The notes beneath the pieces were generated by a model that did not search any database, had not been told where the DNA came from, and saw only the letters and a program-made list of their open reading frames with translations. A stretch of 15,858 nt of DNA from Chloroflexota bacterium (GTDB lineage: Bacteria; Chloroflexota; Dehalococcoidia; UBA3495), in the NCBI GenBank assembly GCA_022576105.1, contig JACZRM010000015.1, positions 1 to 15,858 of the forward strand, read 5' to 3'. The position numbers were made by a program, and so were the translations under genes. Positions within the stretch are counted from its first letter, which is position 1, and each line of letters opens with the position of its first letter. Shown here piece by piece: positions 1-6,923 of the stretch.

Positions 1-194
1 GTGCTTATCTGGACTTCTACAACCGAGAGCGTCCCCACCAGGCTTTAGGCTACCTGACACCAGCTCAGGTCTTTGAAGAAGAACCGTCAAGGAGGTGTTT
101 ACAATACCAAAACGTGGCACTACCATCAACTGGTGAGACCTTGCCTATGGTAGCGGAAGACTCTCTTAATTTGGTCCCTTTGTTGTCTAGATAA
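1..194 (+). pseudogene. IS3-type transposase, C-terminal end (partial at window edge)
   Basis: Reading from base 3 gives a 63-codon open frame that ends at TAA 192-194. It contains the motif YLDFYNRERPHQALGYLTP. The YNxxRPHxALGYLTP pattern is the classic C-terminal end of the DDE integrase core of IS3-family (IS150/IS2-like) transposases, just after the catalytic glutamate. The catalytic DDE residues would lie upstream of the window, so I cannot tell whether the element is intact. After the motif about 40 residues follow that look unlike a transposase core. A possible right terminal inverted repeat overlaps the stop codon, which is usual in this family. It is listed as partial because only the tail is visible; the upstream part may be complete outside the window. 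Confidence 0.75.
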
Positions 195-203
195 GTGGGA
201 CCA
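172..203. repeat. Candidate right terminal inverted repeat region of the IS element
   Basis: TGGTCCC at 172-178 is mirrored by GGGACCA at 197-203, bracketing the transposase stop codon (192-194). In IS3-family elements the right end commonly overlaps or closely follows the orfB stop. The left end is outside the window, so the match to a terminal repeat cannot be tested here. The inverted pair could also simply form a transcription-stopping hairpin. Confidence 0.3.
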
Positions 204-400
204 CCATAGGATTCCCTCGTTGCTCAGGGCAACTCGCAATTCATTTTGTTTGGTGTTCTTAGTATTTCTTAAAGTTAGCGGCAAACGCCAGGCACTTCCC
301 GGTCATTCTAAAGAAGCAAGCGACTGAAGAATCTGAGATTCTTCGCCTTCTCTCTGTTGCGGCTCAGAATGACCAGGATGTCTTCTGATTAAGGGCTGGC
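195..400. other. Intergenic region between IS end and lipoprotein gene
   Basis: Apart from the possible IS end (to 203) and the nested palindrome at 301-374, I see no coding frame with a ribosome binding site and no RNA gene here. Confidence 0.5.
301..374. repeat. Nested palindromic intergenic repeat (74 bp, MITE/REP-like)
   Basis: The outer arms GGTCATTCT (301-309) and AGAATGACC (366-374) are perfect reverse complements. Inside them GAAGAATCT (326-334) and AGATTCTTC (336-344) form a second perfect inverted repeat around G335. This type of GGTCATTCT...AGAATGACC element with a GAATCTGAGATTC core is a familiar dispersed intergenic repeat in bacterial genomes. It lies 26 bp past the stop codon of the lipoprotein gene and may serve as an RNA hairpin at its 3' end. 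Confidence 0.65.
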
Positions 401-1282
401 CTAATTCAGCCACTGGACCTTCTTGCCGTTCTCCACAGTCCAGTGAAAATTGCCGGAACTGGGTGACGCGCCTTCATCATGCACGGTGACAAATGCGCTC
501 CAGATATGCACACCATCGGTGCTGATATCGGGGTGCAGGTTCAGCAAGAGGCTAACATCCTGGTGGTCCAGAATTACCGACCACTCGGCCTGGTCCTGCC
601 AAGCCTTGAAAACCTCCGGCGAATCGGCGGTGACCCGGCTGACGTCGAAACGAAACGGCGGGCGGATGATTGACGAGCAGACTACTTTGCCCAACCCAAC
701 TTCACAGTTGCTTATCTGTTCTCCGTTCTGCACGATTACCCACCAGACCAACCCGTAGCCGGCCCCCGGGCTAGGCGTCGAACTTTGCAAATCGCCTACT
801 TGGGTTTCACCTTGAGTCAACGCCACACGACCCGAAATCTCAGTCGCGATCCCAGGTTCCCTGGCCTCGGCCAAGGCGATGGCATCCAAAGCAGTAAGCC
901 ACTGGCTTTCGTTGGCGGTAACGACCTGGTTCCAGTCCCCCGGCACGGCAGCTTCGGTCGTTTCTGAAGAATTCTGATCGGCCTGACCTGTTACCGGCAC
1001 CGGTTTGGCAGCCGAATCGCCTAGTATGGGGGAATTGTTCGACTCAACACCTTCCGGCGAGGAGCCGACTTTTGAATCCCTGGCCTGCGCCGCCTCCAAT
1101 TCTTCCATAAAGCTGTCCACATGGGGAGCCACCTGGGTTGCACCGGCCACCATCGCCGCCCTGGCCTTAGTCTCCAGAGCATTTTTGAGCTGGTCGGGAT
1201 CGGTAGAGATGGCGCAACCCATCGCCAAAATCAAACTCAGGCCGACTAATCCCGCCAAGGAAACCCGTACCTTGTGGCTCAT
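401..1282 (-). CDS. Putative lipoprotein of unknown function (293 aa)
   Basis: The N-terminus (MSHKVRVSLAGLVGLSLIL) is a signal peptide with a basic start, a hydrophobic core and a lipobox-like LAMGC. This predicts lipid attachment at Cys23 and anchoring outside the cytoplasmic membrane. The -3 position is Ala rather than the usual Leu, so the box is slightly off consensus. Residues about 28-70 are helical and Ala/Glu-rich, residues 70-115 are a Ser/Pro/Thr/Asn-rich linker, and residues 118-293 form a probable folded domain with two cysteines (ISNCEVG and VVCSS) that could pair. I do not recognise a family. The start ATG (1280-1282) is supported by an AGAGG ribosome binding site seven bases upstream. 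The gene is divergent from the 691-aa gene, with about 277 bp between the proposed starts, and ends near a palindromic repeat. Confidence 0.75.
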   Translation of the reverse strand: MSHKVRVSLAGLVGLSLILAMGCAISTDPDQLKNALETKARAAMVAGATQVAPHVDSFMEELEAAQARDSKVGSSPEGVESNNSPILGDSAAKPVPVTGQADQNSSETTEAAVPGDWNQVVTANESQWLTALDAIALAEAREPGIATEISGRVALTQGETQVGDLQSSTPSPGAGYGLVWWVIVQNGEQISNCEVGLGKVVCSSIIRPPFRFDVSRVTADSPEVFKAWQDQAEWSVILDHQDVSLLLNLHPDISTDGVHIWSAFVTVHDEGASPSSGNFHWTVENGKKVQWLN

Positions 1283-1419
1283 ATTTTAACCTCTGATGGT
1301 TTGAGTCGAGTTGGCAGGACAGCACCATACGGCGCCGAACGCATCATGTGCAGAAGGGGACTCAAAAAATTCATTGGTATCAGGCTATAAGTCTAGCGGG
1401 GATCATTCCGGTAAATAAT

Positions 1420-1431
1420 GGTGCATGCACC
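1420..1431. promoter_or_regulatory. 12-bp perfect palindrome, possible operator
   Basis: GGTGCATGCACC is a perfect palindrome in the divergent intergenic region. It sits just upstream of the proposed -35 box (1443-1448) of the 691-aa gene. A regulator site is possible, but one palindrome of this size is weak evidence. Confidence 0.25.
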
Positions 1432-1442
1432 CAAACCAACCC

Positions 1443-1471
1443 TGTGCATCGGCTATTGGTAAAGGTATAAT
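1443..1471 (+). promoter_or_regulatory. Candidate sigma-70 promoter of the 691-aa gene
   Basis: TATAAT at 1466-1471 matches the -10 consensus fully. TGTGCA at 1443-1448 is a weak -35 at 17-bp spacing. Transcription would start near 1478, leaving a leader of about 80 nt before the ATG at 1560. The position argues against translation from the earlier ATG at 1425, which lies upstream of this promoter. Confidence 0.4.
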
Positions 1472-1559
1472 CCCCTCAGCATATTGTGCCCTTAACTCCG
1501 CCTGTGAGGTTCAACAGCGTTTGGTCTGGGCAGGGGCAGAGGAAGAGAGGGTTAAAACA

Positions 1560-3635
1560 ATGACCACTTACGGTGAGCCCAGGATCTGGCTGGACCAATT
1601 TCCTCTGGGGGAGTCCCAGTCCTTTGAGCAGGAATGGAACGGCATCACCTACCCGGGAGAGATCTGCAGGTCTGATACCTGGTCTCCCGGCTGGGGACAG
1701 CCCCTGACCGACGACACTTACTTCCGCATTGTTCTAATGGTCCGGCGGCCCGACGGCCTCACCCCCAGAATCGAGGACCAGAGAATTGCGCTGTGCCTGC
1801 CGGGCGATGGCGTGTACCGCCGACGAGACCGCCTGGTGGACGAGCTGGCCACGATACGAGAGACCCAAGTCTTATATGTAACTCAGCGGGACCCCGAAGC
1901 GACGCTAATACGCAGCACACTGCAGCGGCGTCAACAAGGTCTGGAAGAAGAGCTAATCACTCATGAGCTTGACCGATATTCGTCGGGCACGGTGCTATCC
2001 GCCCCGGGGTCGGGACCGATTCCCAACGACCTGTTTGCCGGCGCCGACCCGGTATCGTGGTTTGCCAACATTGCCCGCTGGCTGCTGTCTCGTGCCTATC
2101 CCAACTCGCCGCTCGACACCAATTTACTGCCCCGAGGGGTTACCCAAGAAGATGCCGGGTTGCTGTATGAGGCAATCTTCCGGGAACCGGCGCCAGCATC
2201 AAAACAAGGCCAGGCCAACAGAAATCAGGAAATTCTGGGCGAGCTTGGCCCGGGCCTGGGGCTCTCCTCGACCAATAATCCTACAACCTACGATCCCTCG
2301 GCTTGTCCCGTATTGGAGATAATCCAACGCCACCGGTCCGGGGAGGCAAGTTCCATCGCCTGGCCGGATCTGCACCACCACCTGGCCCATGAGGTGGGTC
2401 TAACCGGCCCATTGGCAACTCTATTCTCGCTGGTGTATCTGCATCAGACCAGACCCGAGTTGGAAATGGGGCTGGTTGACAATCACCGGCTATCCCTATT
2501 GGGAAACCGACCGCTCACCGGGACCAGGTTAACCGGTGACCTGCTGACCCAATTAACCTGGGACTCTCGAATAGCCCAATGGGCGACTACCTTGGGACCG
2601 ATTACTCAACCCAGCTGGGACGAAACACTGCCCTACCTGTCGGTTATTTCGCCCAACCTTACTCCGGTGGGGGTTGGCGGAAGCATAATTGAGAATGAGC
2701 AGCTATTGCTCCGAGACTTGGATTCTATCCGTGCGTCGGTGGGTTTGGGACAGGACTTTCTGGCACTGTTAGGCGATGCACCCATTGACCGTCCAACGAA
2801 CCCGGGAAATTTACTTGCCTCGCTGAGCCGGATTTCCTCAATTGCTGTTGAAGGCTCTCAATCTGACTTTCAGGCGGTATATGAGTCGATTAGAAGCATC
2901 TACAGCGACTACCGGCTATTGGAGGAAGACCTTACTCAGGTGAGCCGACTGGCCCAGCTGGGCCGGGCTTCGGCAGAAATTCGGGAGGCTTGGGTCTACA
3001 TCGTGGCCGCTGAAGTTAACCCGGAAATGGCCGAGCTATCGGTGGAACGACAATCCGTGGCCGCCGCGGTGACCGCTGATAGTCTGCTGAGTTTCTCCCG
3101 CTCCTGGGCCGTTTTATCACAGCAGGTGGACAGTTTCAAATCCAAATACGCCACCGCATATGCTTCCCACCACCAGCAGTTCAACCAAACCCTAATCGGG
3201 TACCGGCTGGACTTAGCAGCAGCCAAGCTGAAGCTGACGGCCCTGGAACTGCTGAACGGCCTGACGGAACTGGGCCCGCCCGCCGGAGCCGAGTTGGCCC
3301 AGCTTCTAGCCGACCTGGAGACTGACCGGAACTCCTGCTCAGTGCCGGTGGCGAAAATAGACCTGGTGCGTACCCCCCAATGCACCAACTGCCGGCTTTC
3401 CTTGGAAGATTCACTGAACGCCCAGGGATTGGCCAGGTGCATCGACCTCATTGATGGGACTCTGGGCGAGAGAAATAGGGCCTTGAGCAATTTGCTGGTG
3501 GACAAAATCCTCCATGGTCAGGTTGACCAGCGCATGGAAGATTTCCTAAAGATTGTGCAGGCCAGTGACCTTTCGGCGTTGTCCAATACCATCAGCGAAG
3601 AAATGATCTCCTTCCTTCGCCGGCTGTTGGGGTGA
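1560..3635 (+). CDS. Large protein of unknown function (691 aa); possible ATPase-less relative of DUF6079/PglY-type proteins
   Basis: The start at 1560 (MTTYGEP...) is preferred because GAGAGGG lies eight bases upstream and a TATAAT box lies at 1466-1471. An in-frame ATG at 1425 would add 45 residues but precedes that box, and an in-frame TAA at 1416-1418 closes the frame. No signal peptide, membrane helix or Walker A motif (GxxxxGKS/T) is visible. Residues about 80-150 are charged and helical (YRRRDRLVDEL, LQRRQQGLEEEL). A Cys-Pro-Val-Leu stretch is at Cys249, helical segments run from 430 to 600, and a CxxC pair lies at Cys608/Cys611. From memory, the segment order resembles the part after the P-loop domain in DUF6079 proteins (PglY of BREX-type defence). 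That is an inference without an alignment. The gene stands alone: a divergent lipoprotein upstream, repeats downstream. The TGA stop lies within the first bases of the tandem repeat. Confidence 0.7.
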   Translation: MTTYGEPRIWLDQFPLGESQSFEQEWNGITYPGEICRSDTWSPGWGQPLTDDTYFRIVLMVRRPDGLTPRIEDQRIALCLPGDGVYRRRDRLVDELATIRETQVLYVTQRDPEATLIRSTLQRRQQGLEEELITHELDRYSSGTVLSAPGSGPIPNDLFAGADPVSWFANIARWLLSRAYPNSPLDTNLLPRGVTQEDAGLLYEAIFREPAPASKQGQANRNQEILGELGPGLGLSSTNNPTTYDPSACPVLEIIQRHRSGEASSIAWPDLHHHLAHEVGLTGPLATLFSLVYLHQTRPELEMGLVDNHRLSLLGNRPLTGTRLTGDLLTQLTWDSRIAQWATTLGPITQPSWDETLPYLSVISPNLTPVGVGGSIIENEQLLLRDLDSIRASVGLGQDFLALLGDAPIDRPTNPGNLLASLSRISSIAVEGSQSDFQAVYESIRSIYSDYRLLEEDLTQVSRLAQLGRASAEIREAWVYIVAAEVNPEMAELSVERQSVAAAVTADSLLSFSRSWAVLSQQVDSFKSKYATAYASHHQQFNQTLIGYRLDLAAAKLKLTALELLNGLTELGPPAGAELAQLLADLETDRNSCSVPVAKIDLVRTPQCTNCRLSLEDSLNAQGLARCIDLIDGTLGERNRALSNLLVDKILHGQVDQRMEDFLKIVQASDLSALSNTISEEMISFLRRLLG

Positions 3636-3902
3636 CCGCCCAGGGCAATGCCATTTTCGACGCTGGTCGAGTAGTCCGAAGGGCGTATCGAGACCCTCGT
3701 CCTATTGGCTGGCATTGGTGCGGTTTCGATACGCTTTGCCGCTCAACCGACGATGGCGGGCAGTGATGACCCAGGGCAATGCCATTTTCGACGCTGGTCA
3801 AGTAGTCCCAAGGGCGTATCGAGACCCTCGTCCTGTTGGCCAGCGTTGGTGCGGTTTCGATACGCTTTGCCACTCAACCGACAATGGAGGGGGGTGATGA
3901 CC
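3632..3902. repeat. Tandem 131-bp repeat, two copies, each with an internal imperfect inverted repeat
   Basis: CCCAGGGCAATGCC starts at 3639 and again at 3770, and GTGATGACC recurs at 3763 and 3894, giving a period of 131 bp. I count 11 differences over the 131 aligned positions, mostly transitions. In each copy an arm containing GCGTATCGAGACC (3683-3695 in copy 1) pairs with GGTTTCGATACGC (3722-3734); GGTCGAG and CTCAACC extend the match outward. This looks like a dispersed palindromic repeat (REP/BIME-like) that has been duplicated in tandem. It is not CRISPR, because the repeats are too long and there are no spacers. Short open frames on both strands inside it are by-products of the repeat. 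Confidence 0.85.
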
Positions 3903-3979
3903 ACTGATCAGAGGTGTTTGAGACCAGGGCGAGGCTACTCTCACAGTAGGCTCCTGGCACCATAGAGTACAATAGCGTT
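3903..3979. other. Spacer between tandem repeat and pth
   Basis: This is unique sequence after the tandem repeat. It holds the candidate pth -10 box at its end and no gene. Together with the repeat it makes up the 344-bp gap between the 691-aa gene and pth. Confidence 0.5.
3968..3973 (+). promoter_or_regulatory. -10 box giving a leaderless pth transcript
   Basis: TACAAT at 3968-3973 lies six bases before the pth ATG. Transcription would therefore start at or next to the start codon. No Shine-Dalgarno sequence precedes the ATG, which fits a leaderless mRNA. No good -35 hexamer is seen at 16-18 bp spacing. Confidence 0.4.
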
Positions 3980-4537
3980 ATGCGCATTATCGTCGGGTTG
4001 GGCAACCCGGGCCCTCGCTACCGCTGCACCAGACACAACATCGGTTTCCGTTGTATCGACCTGATGGCCCGCCGATGGGACATCAAGGTGTCGGAGCGCC
4101 GTCGCAAGGCGGTGCTAGGGAAGGGCCGGCACCTGGAGCAGGACGTGGCGCTGGCCAAACCCCGCACGTTTATGAACAACAGCGGCGACGGCGTCGCCTA
4201 CCTGCTGGCCCGCTACGGAGCTCGACCGCAAGACCTGATAATTGTTTATGATGAGATGGCGTTGCCGGTGGGCAAGCTGCGTCTGCGCCCGTCGGGCAGC
4301 GATGCCGGTCACAATGGTATCCGCTCGATTATCGCCGCGCTGGGCACCACCGACTTCACCAGAATCAGAGTGGGTATTGACCGGCCTAACCCGGAAGAAA
4401 ATCAGATTTCTCATGTCATTGGTGGCTTCACCAATGAAGAAGCGCCAATAATTGCCAAAACGGTGAAGAGAGTGGTTGCAGCGGTGGATTGCCTCTTGCA
4501 AGAAGGCATTGATCAAGCCATGAACCAATTTAACTGA
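3980..4537 (+). CDS. pth: Peptidyl-tRNA hydrolase
   Basis: This cytoplasmic enzyme cleaves the ester bond of peptidyl-tRNAs dropped by ribosomes, recycling tRNA. At 185 aa it has the usual length of the bacterial Pth family. The N-terminal GLGNPG motif (residues 6-11) is followed by the catalytic histidine in TRHNIGF (His19, equal to His20 of E. coli Pth). Substrate-binding residues are present: Asn9, the FMNNSG motif around Asn67, Asp91 in VYDEM, and Asn112 in GHNG. One small departure is YDEMALP where most members have YDDLDLP. Unusually, the ATG has no ribosome binding site and sits just after a -10-like box, suggesting leaderless translation. In many bacteria pth lies beside ctc or mfd, but not here. 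Confidence 0.95.
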   Translation: MRIIVGLGNPGPRYRCTRHNIGFRCIDLMARRWDIKVSERRRKAVLGKGRHLEQDVALAKPRTFMNNSGDGVAYLLARYGARPQDLIIVYDEMALPVGKLRLRPSGSDAGHNGIRSIIAALGTTDFTRIRVGIDRPNPEENQISHVIGGFTNEEAPIIAKTVKRVVAAVDCLLQEGIDQAMNQFN

Positions 4538-4582
4538 GAATACCCAACAAAATGAAATGCCAATTTCCCTGAGGAGCGAGGG

Positions 4583-4653
4583 AATCCCCCTCAGTCCTTC
4601 TTTACGAAAGGAGGAGAGTCGATTGCCCCCTTTGCAAAGGGGGATGGGGGATT
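4583..4653. repeat. MITE-like repeat with AATCCCCC/GGGGGATT ends and two internal hairpins
   Basis: The ends AATCCCCC (4583-4590) and GGGGGATT (4646-4653) are perfect inverted repeats. Inside, TCCTTCTTT (4595-4603) pairs with AAAGGAGGA (4607-4615) with one mismatch, and CCCCCTTTG with CAAAGGGGG (4626-4643) forms an 18-bp perfect palindrome. Just upstream TTCCCT (4565-4570) and AGGGAA (4579-4584) form another small stem. The CCCCCTTTGCAAAGGGGG core is a common dispersed repeat. It may also end transcription of pth, although no clear U tract follows. Confidence 0.6.
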
Positions 4654-4746
4654 TTAGATTGGACACTAGCTATCGGCTTTGGATGAACACTTGGCCATTT
4701 TGTTAGGGACTGTAAACTAATTAATCAAGCTGGGGTGGCGTCAAGC

Positions 4747-6879
4747 ATGGGTCCAGTCCCGTTACAATCTCTAAATGCCATTAATTCGCAGGGATCAAAT
4801 TCCCGTTTGAGGTCGATACTAAGCGTCACCGGAAATATCGTCGCTAAGGTCGGTCGCGTCTGGTGGGTCGGACCACTGTCGCTGATCCTGGTCCTGGCGG
4901 CATGCACATCCTTTGATCCCTCCGGCGACCCCCCGGGGCTGGCTCTACCGGCGCCTACGCCCAGCTCAAACACGGCCACCCAAGGCAGTCCCCAGGATGA
5001 ATCCCCTCCGCAGACCGCCGTACCCGAGACGGCCGCCACTCCAAATTATCAATCGGTCCCAGGCTTGCCATCGGTCCTGATCGGCTCAGACTTAGATTCG
5101 GATCTTACCCCGACTTCCATTGATCCGGCGCCAGACCGCGACTTGTACCAACTGGCCGCCGAGTTGAAGCTGCACATCGATCCGGCCAGCATATCCAGGG
5201 TCGTCAACCCGGAGCCGGTCAGCTACCAACAGGGTAGAGAAGACACCTTCTGGTTGGTGAATTTTCGTGATCTGGAGTTATATCAGTCTCAATTTGAGCT
5301 TCGCCTGGTCACACCCCGCGCTTACTGGTACGTGCAAAAAGGCCAGCGAATCTTGCAGAGCGACCTGGTCCAGGCGGCGAAAGACTTTGAAGAGACCATT
5401 TACCCCCAAGTGTCGGCGGCATTTGGTCAGGAATGGTCTCCTGGCATTGATAATGACCCGCATTTAAATATTATCCACGCCCCGATTCAAGGTGTGGCCG
5501 GTTACTTCAGTTCGTCCGACGAACATCCCATAAGTGTTTACCCCAACAGCAATCAGCGCGAGGTGATTTATATCAACAGCCGGGCGCTGAAGGTGGGCGG
5601 TTCCAGCTATCTGGAGGTGCTGGCCCATGAATTGCAGCATGTAATCCATTGGGCCAACGACGGCTCTGAAGAAACCTGGGTCAACGAGGGTCTTTCTGAC
5701 CTGGCCGTTTCGGTGGCCGGATACCGGGCCTCAAACATATCCCGGTTCTTGCGCTCACCAACCACGTCGCTGGTGAACTGGCCGCTGGACAACAGCAACG
5801 TCCTGGCCCACTACGGCGGTTCGGCCTTGTTCTTTAACTACCTGCTGGAGCACTACGGCAGCGCTGAGGGGCTGATTGATCTGGTCAAGGAGCCCGCCGA
5901 CGGTATCGCGGGAATCGACGCTTATCTGGCAAAGCAGGGGTTCGGGACCACCTTCAAGCAGGTCTTTGGCGACTGGGTAATTGCCAACGTCCTGGACCAG
6001 TCTCCGGGGCGTTACGGCTACCAGGAATTGGACGTCCAGGTGTCAATCAAGAAAACTCTAAGCGGGACCGGCAAACTGGACTCGGAGATTCCCCAATACG
6101 CCGCCGAATACATAGAGTTAACCTCCAATCGGAATTCGGTACGGATAAAATTCGATGCACCGCCAGTCAACCGGCTCTTGCCTACGGACGTTGGCGAAAC
6201 GGGATGCTGGTGGAGCAACTCAGGCGACTCCATCAACTCAACCTTGACTCGGAACGTTGACCTTCGGGGGCAGACTCAGGCAGAGCTTACCTATCAGGTG
6301 TGGTATCAGATCGAAGAAGACTGGGACTATGGTTATGTGGAAATATCCACTGACGGCGGCCGGTTCTGGCAAATATTGGAGACTCCAATAACTTCACCCA
6401 GAAACCCGGTGGGTAATAGTTTTGGGCCGGGATATACCGGGAACCGGGGATGGACCACCGAAAACTTGGACCTATCCCCCTATGCCGGTCAGGAGATTCA
6501 GGTACGGTTCCAGTATGTAACCGACGACGCCATCAACGGCATCGGACTGTGCTTACGCAACCTGTCGCTCTCTCCGGCTGGGATCGACGGCGATGACCAC
6601 AATGGCTGGGTACCCAATGGATTTGTCTTGATTAACAATCGAGTGCGGCAGGACTACCTAGTCCAGGTGATACAGATTGACCGGGACAACCAGGCGTCGG
6701 TGGTCACATTGGAGCAAGACCCAGCACACCCGGGCACGGGCACGCTGGTAGTTGATTCTCCCCAATTACTGAACCGGTTGCTGGTGGTGGTGGCGGCGCT
6801 GGCCCCTTACACTCTGGAGCCCGCCCCTTACACCCTAACGGTGGAACCTGCAGATGAATCGGGCCGGTCTCTGCCTTGA
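4747..6879 (+). CDS. HExxH lipoprotein peptidase with immune-inhibitor-A-like C-terminal domain
   Basis: This is a predicted extracytoplasmic zinc protease anchored by lipid. The lipobox LAAC places the lipidated cysteine at Cys53, after an unusually long basic leader. ATG 4747 is chosen because GGGGTGG lies about eight bases upstream; GTG 4735 and TTG 4807 are in-frame alternatives. A Pro/Ser/Thr-rich linker (about 58-110) precedes the catalytic region. There HELQH (residues 294-298) followed by EETWVNEG (third ligand Glu314) gives a gluzincin-type zinc site. Residues about 475-610 (GCWWSNSG, YGYVEISTDGG, NLDLSPYAGQEIQVRF) match the beta-sandwich region near the C-terminus of immune inhibitor A (M6) proteases. 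A further beta-rich tail ends the protein. M6-type enzymes degrade extracellular proteins; the substrate here is unknown. The gene is monocistronic, 209 bp after pth and convergent with the FTR-like gene (44-bp gap). Confidence 0.85.
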   Translation: MGPVPLQSLNAINSQGSNSRLRSILSVTGNIVAKVGRVWWVGPLSLILVLAACTSFDPSGDPPGLALPAPTPSSNTATQGSPQDESPPQTAVPETAATPNYQSVPGLPSVLIGSDLDSDLTPTSIDPAPDRDLYQLAAELKLHIDPASISRVVNPEPVSYQQGREDTFWLVNFRDLELYQSQFELRLVTPRAYWYVQKGQRILQSDLVQAAKDFEETIYPQVSAAFGQEWSPGIDNDPHLNIIHAPIQGVAGYFSSSDEHPISVYPNSNQREVIYINSRALKVGGSSYLEVLAHELQHVIHWANDGSEETWVNEGLSDLAVSVAGYRASNISRFLRSPTTSLVNWPLDNSNVLAHYGGSALFFNYLLEHYGSAEGLIDLVKEPADGIAGIDAYLAKQGFGTTFKQVFGDWVIANVLDQSPGRYGYQELDVQVSIKKTLSGTGKLDSEIPQYAAEYIELTSNRNSVRIKFDAPPVNRLLPTDVGETGCWWSNSGDSINSTLTRNVDLRGQTQAELTYQVWYQIEEDWDYGYVEISTDGGRFWQILETPITSPRNPVGNSFGPGYTGNRGWTTENLDLSPYAGQEIQVRFQYVTDDAINGIGLCLRNLSLSPAGIDGDDHNGWVPNGFVLINNRVRQDYLVQVIQIDRDNQASVVTLEQDPAHPGTGTLVVDSPQLLNRLLVVVAALAPYTLEPAPYTLTVEPADESGRSLP

Positions 6880-6923
6880 ACCAATCGGGTTATCCCCGGC
6901 GCCGGCAGCTTGCGCGCTCAGGG

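Noticed and set aside
2996..3505. 169-aa minus-strand open frame within the 691-aa gene
   Set aside because: Low-complexity Ser/Arg/Ala-rich translation typical of an antisense shadow.
3632..3902. CRISPR-like array
   Set aside because: Only two units of 131 bp directly abutting each other, no spacers and no cas genes.
3592..3965. Several short open frames on both strands (60-93 aa) in the tandem repeat region
   Set aside because: They repeat the same residues because they translate the 131-bp repeat; no ribosome binding sites and no gene-like composition.
6896..6905. CCGGCGCCGG palindrome between the convergent peptidase and FTR-like genes as a bidirectional terminator
   Set aside because: It has no loop and no T tract on either side, so a terminator cannot be supported.
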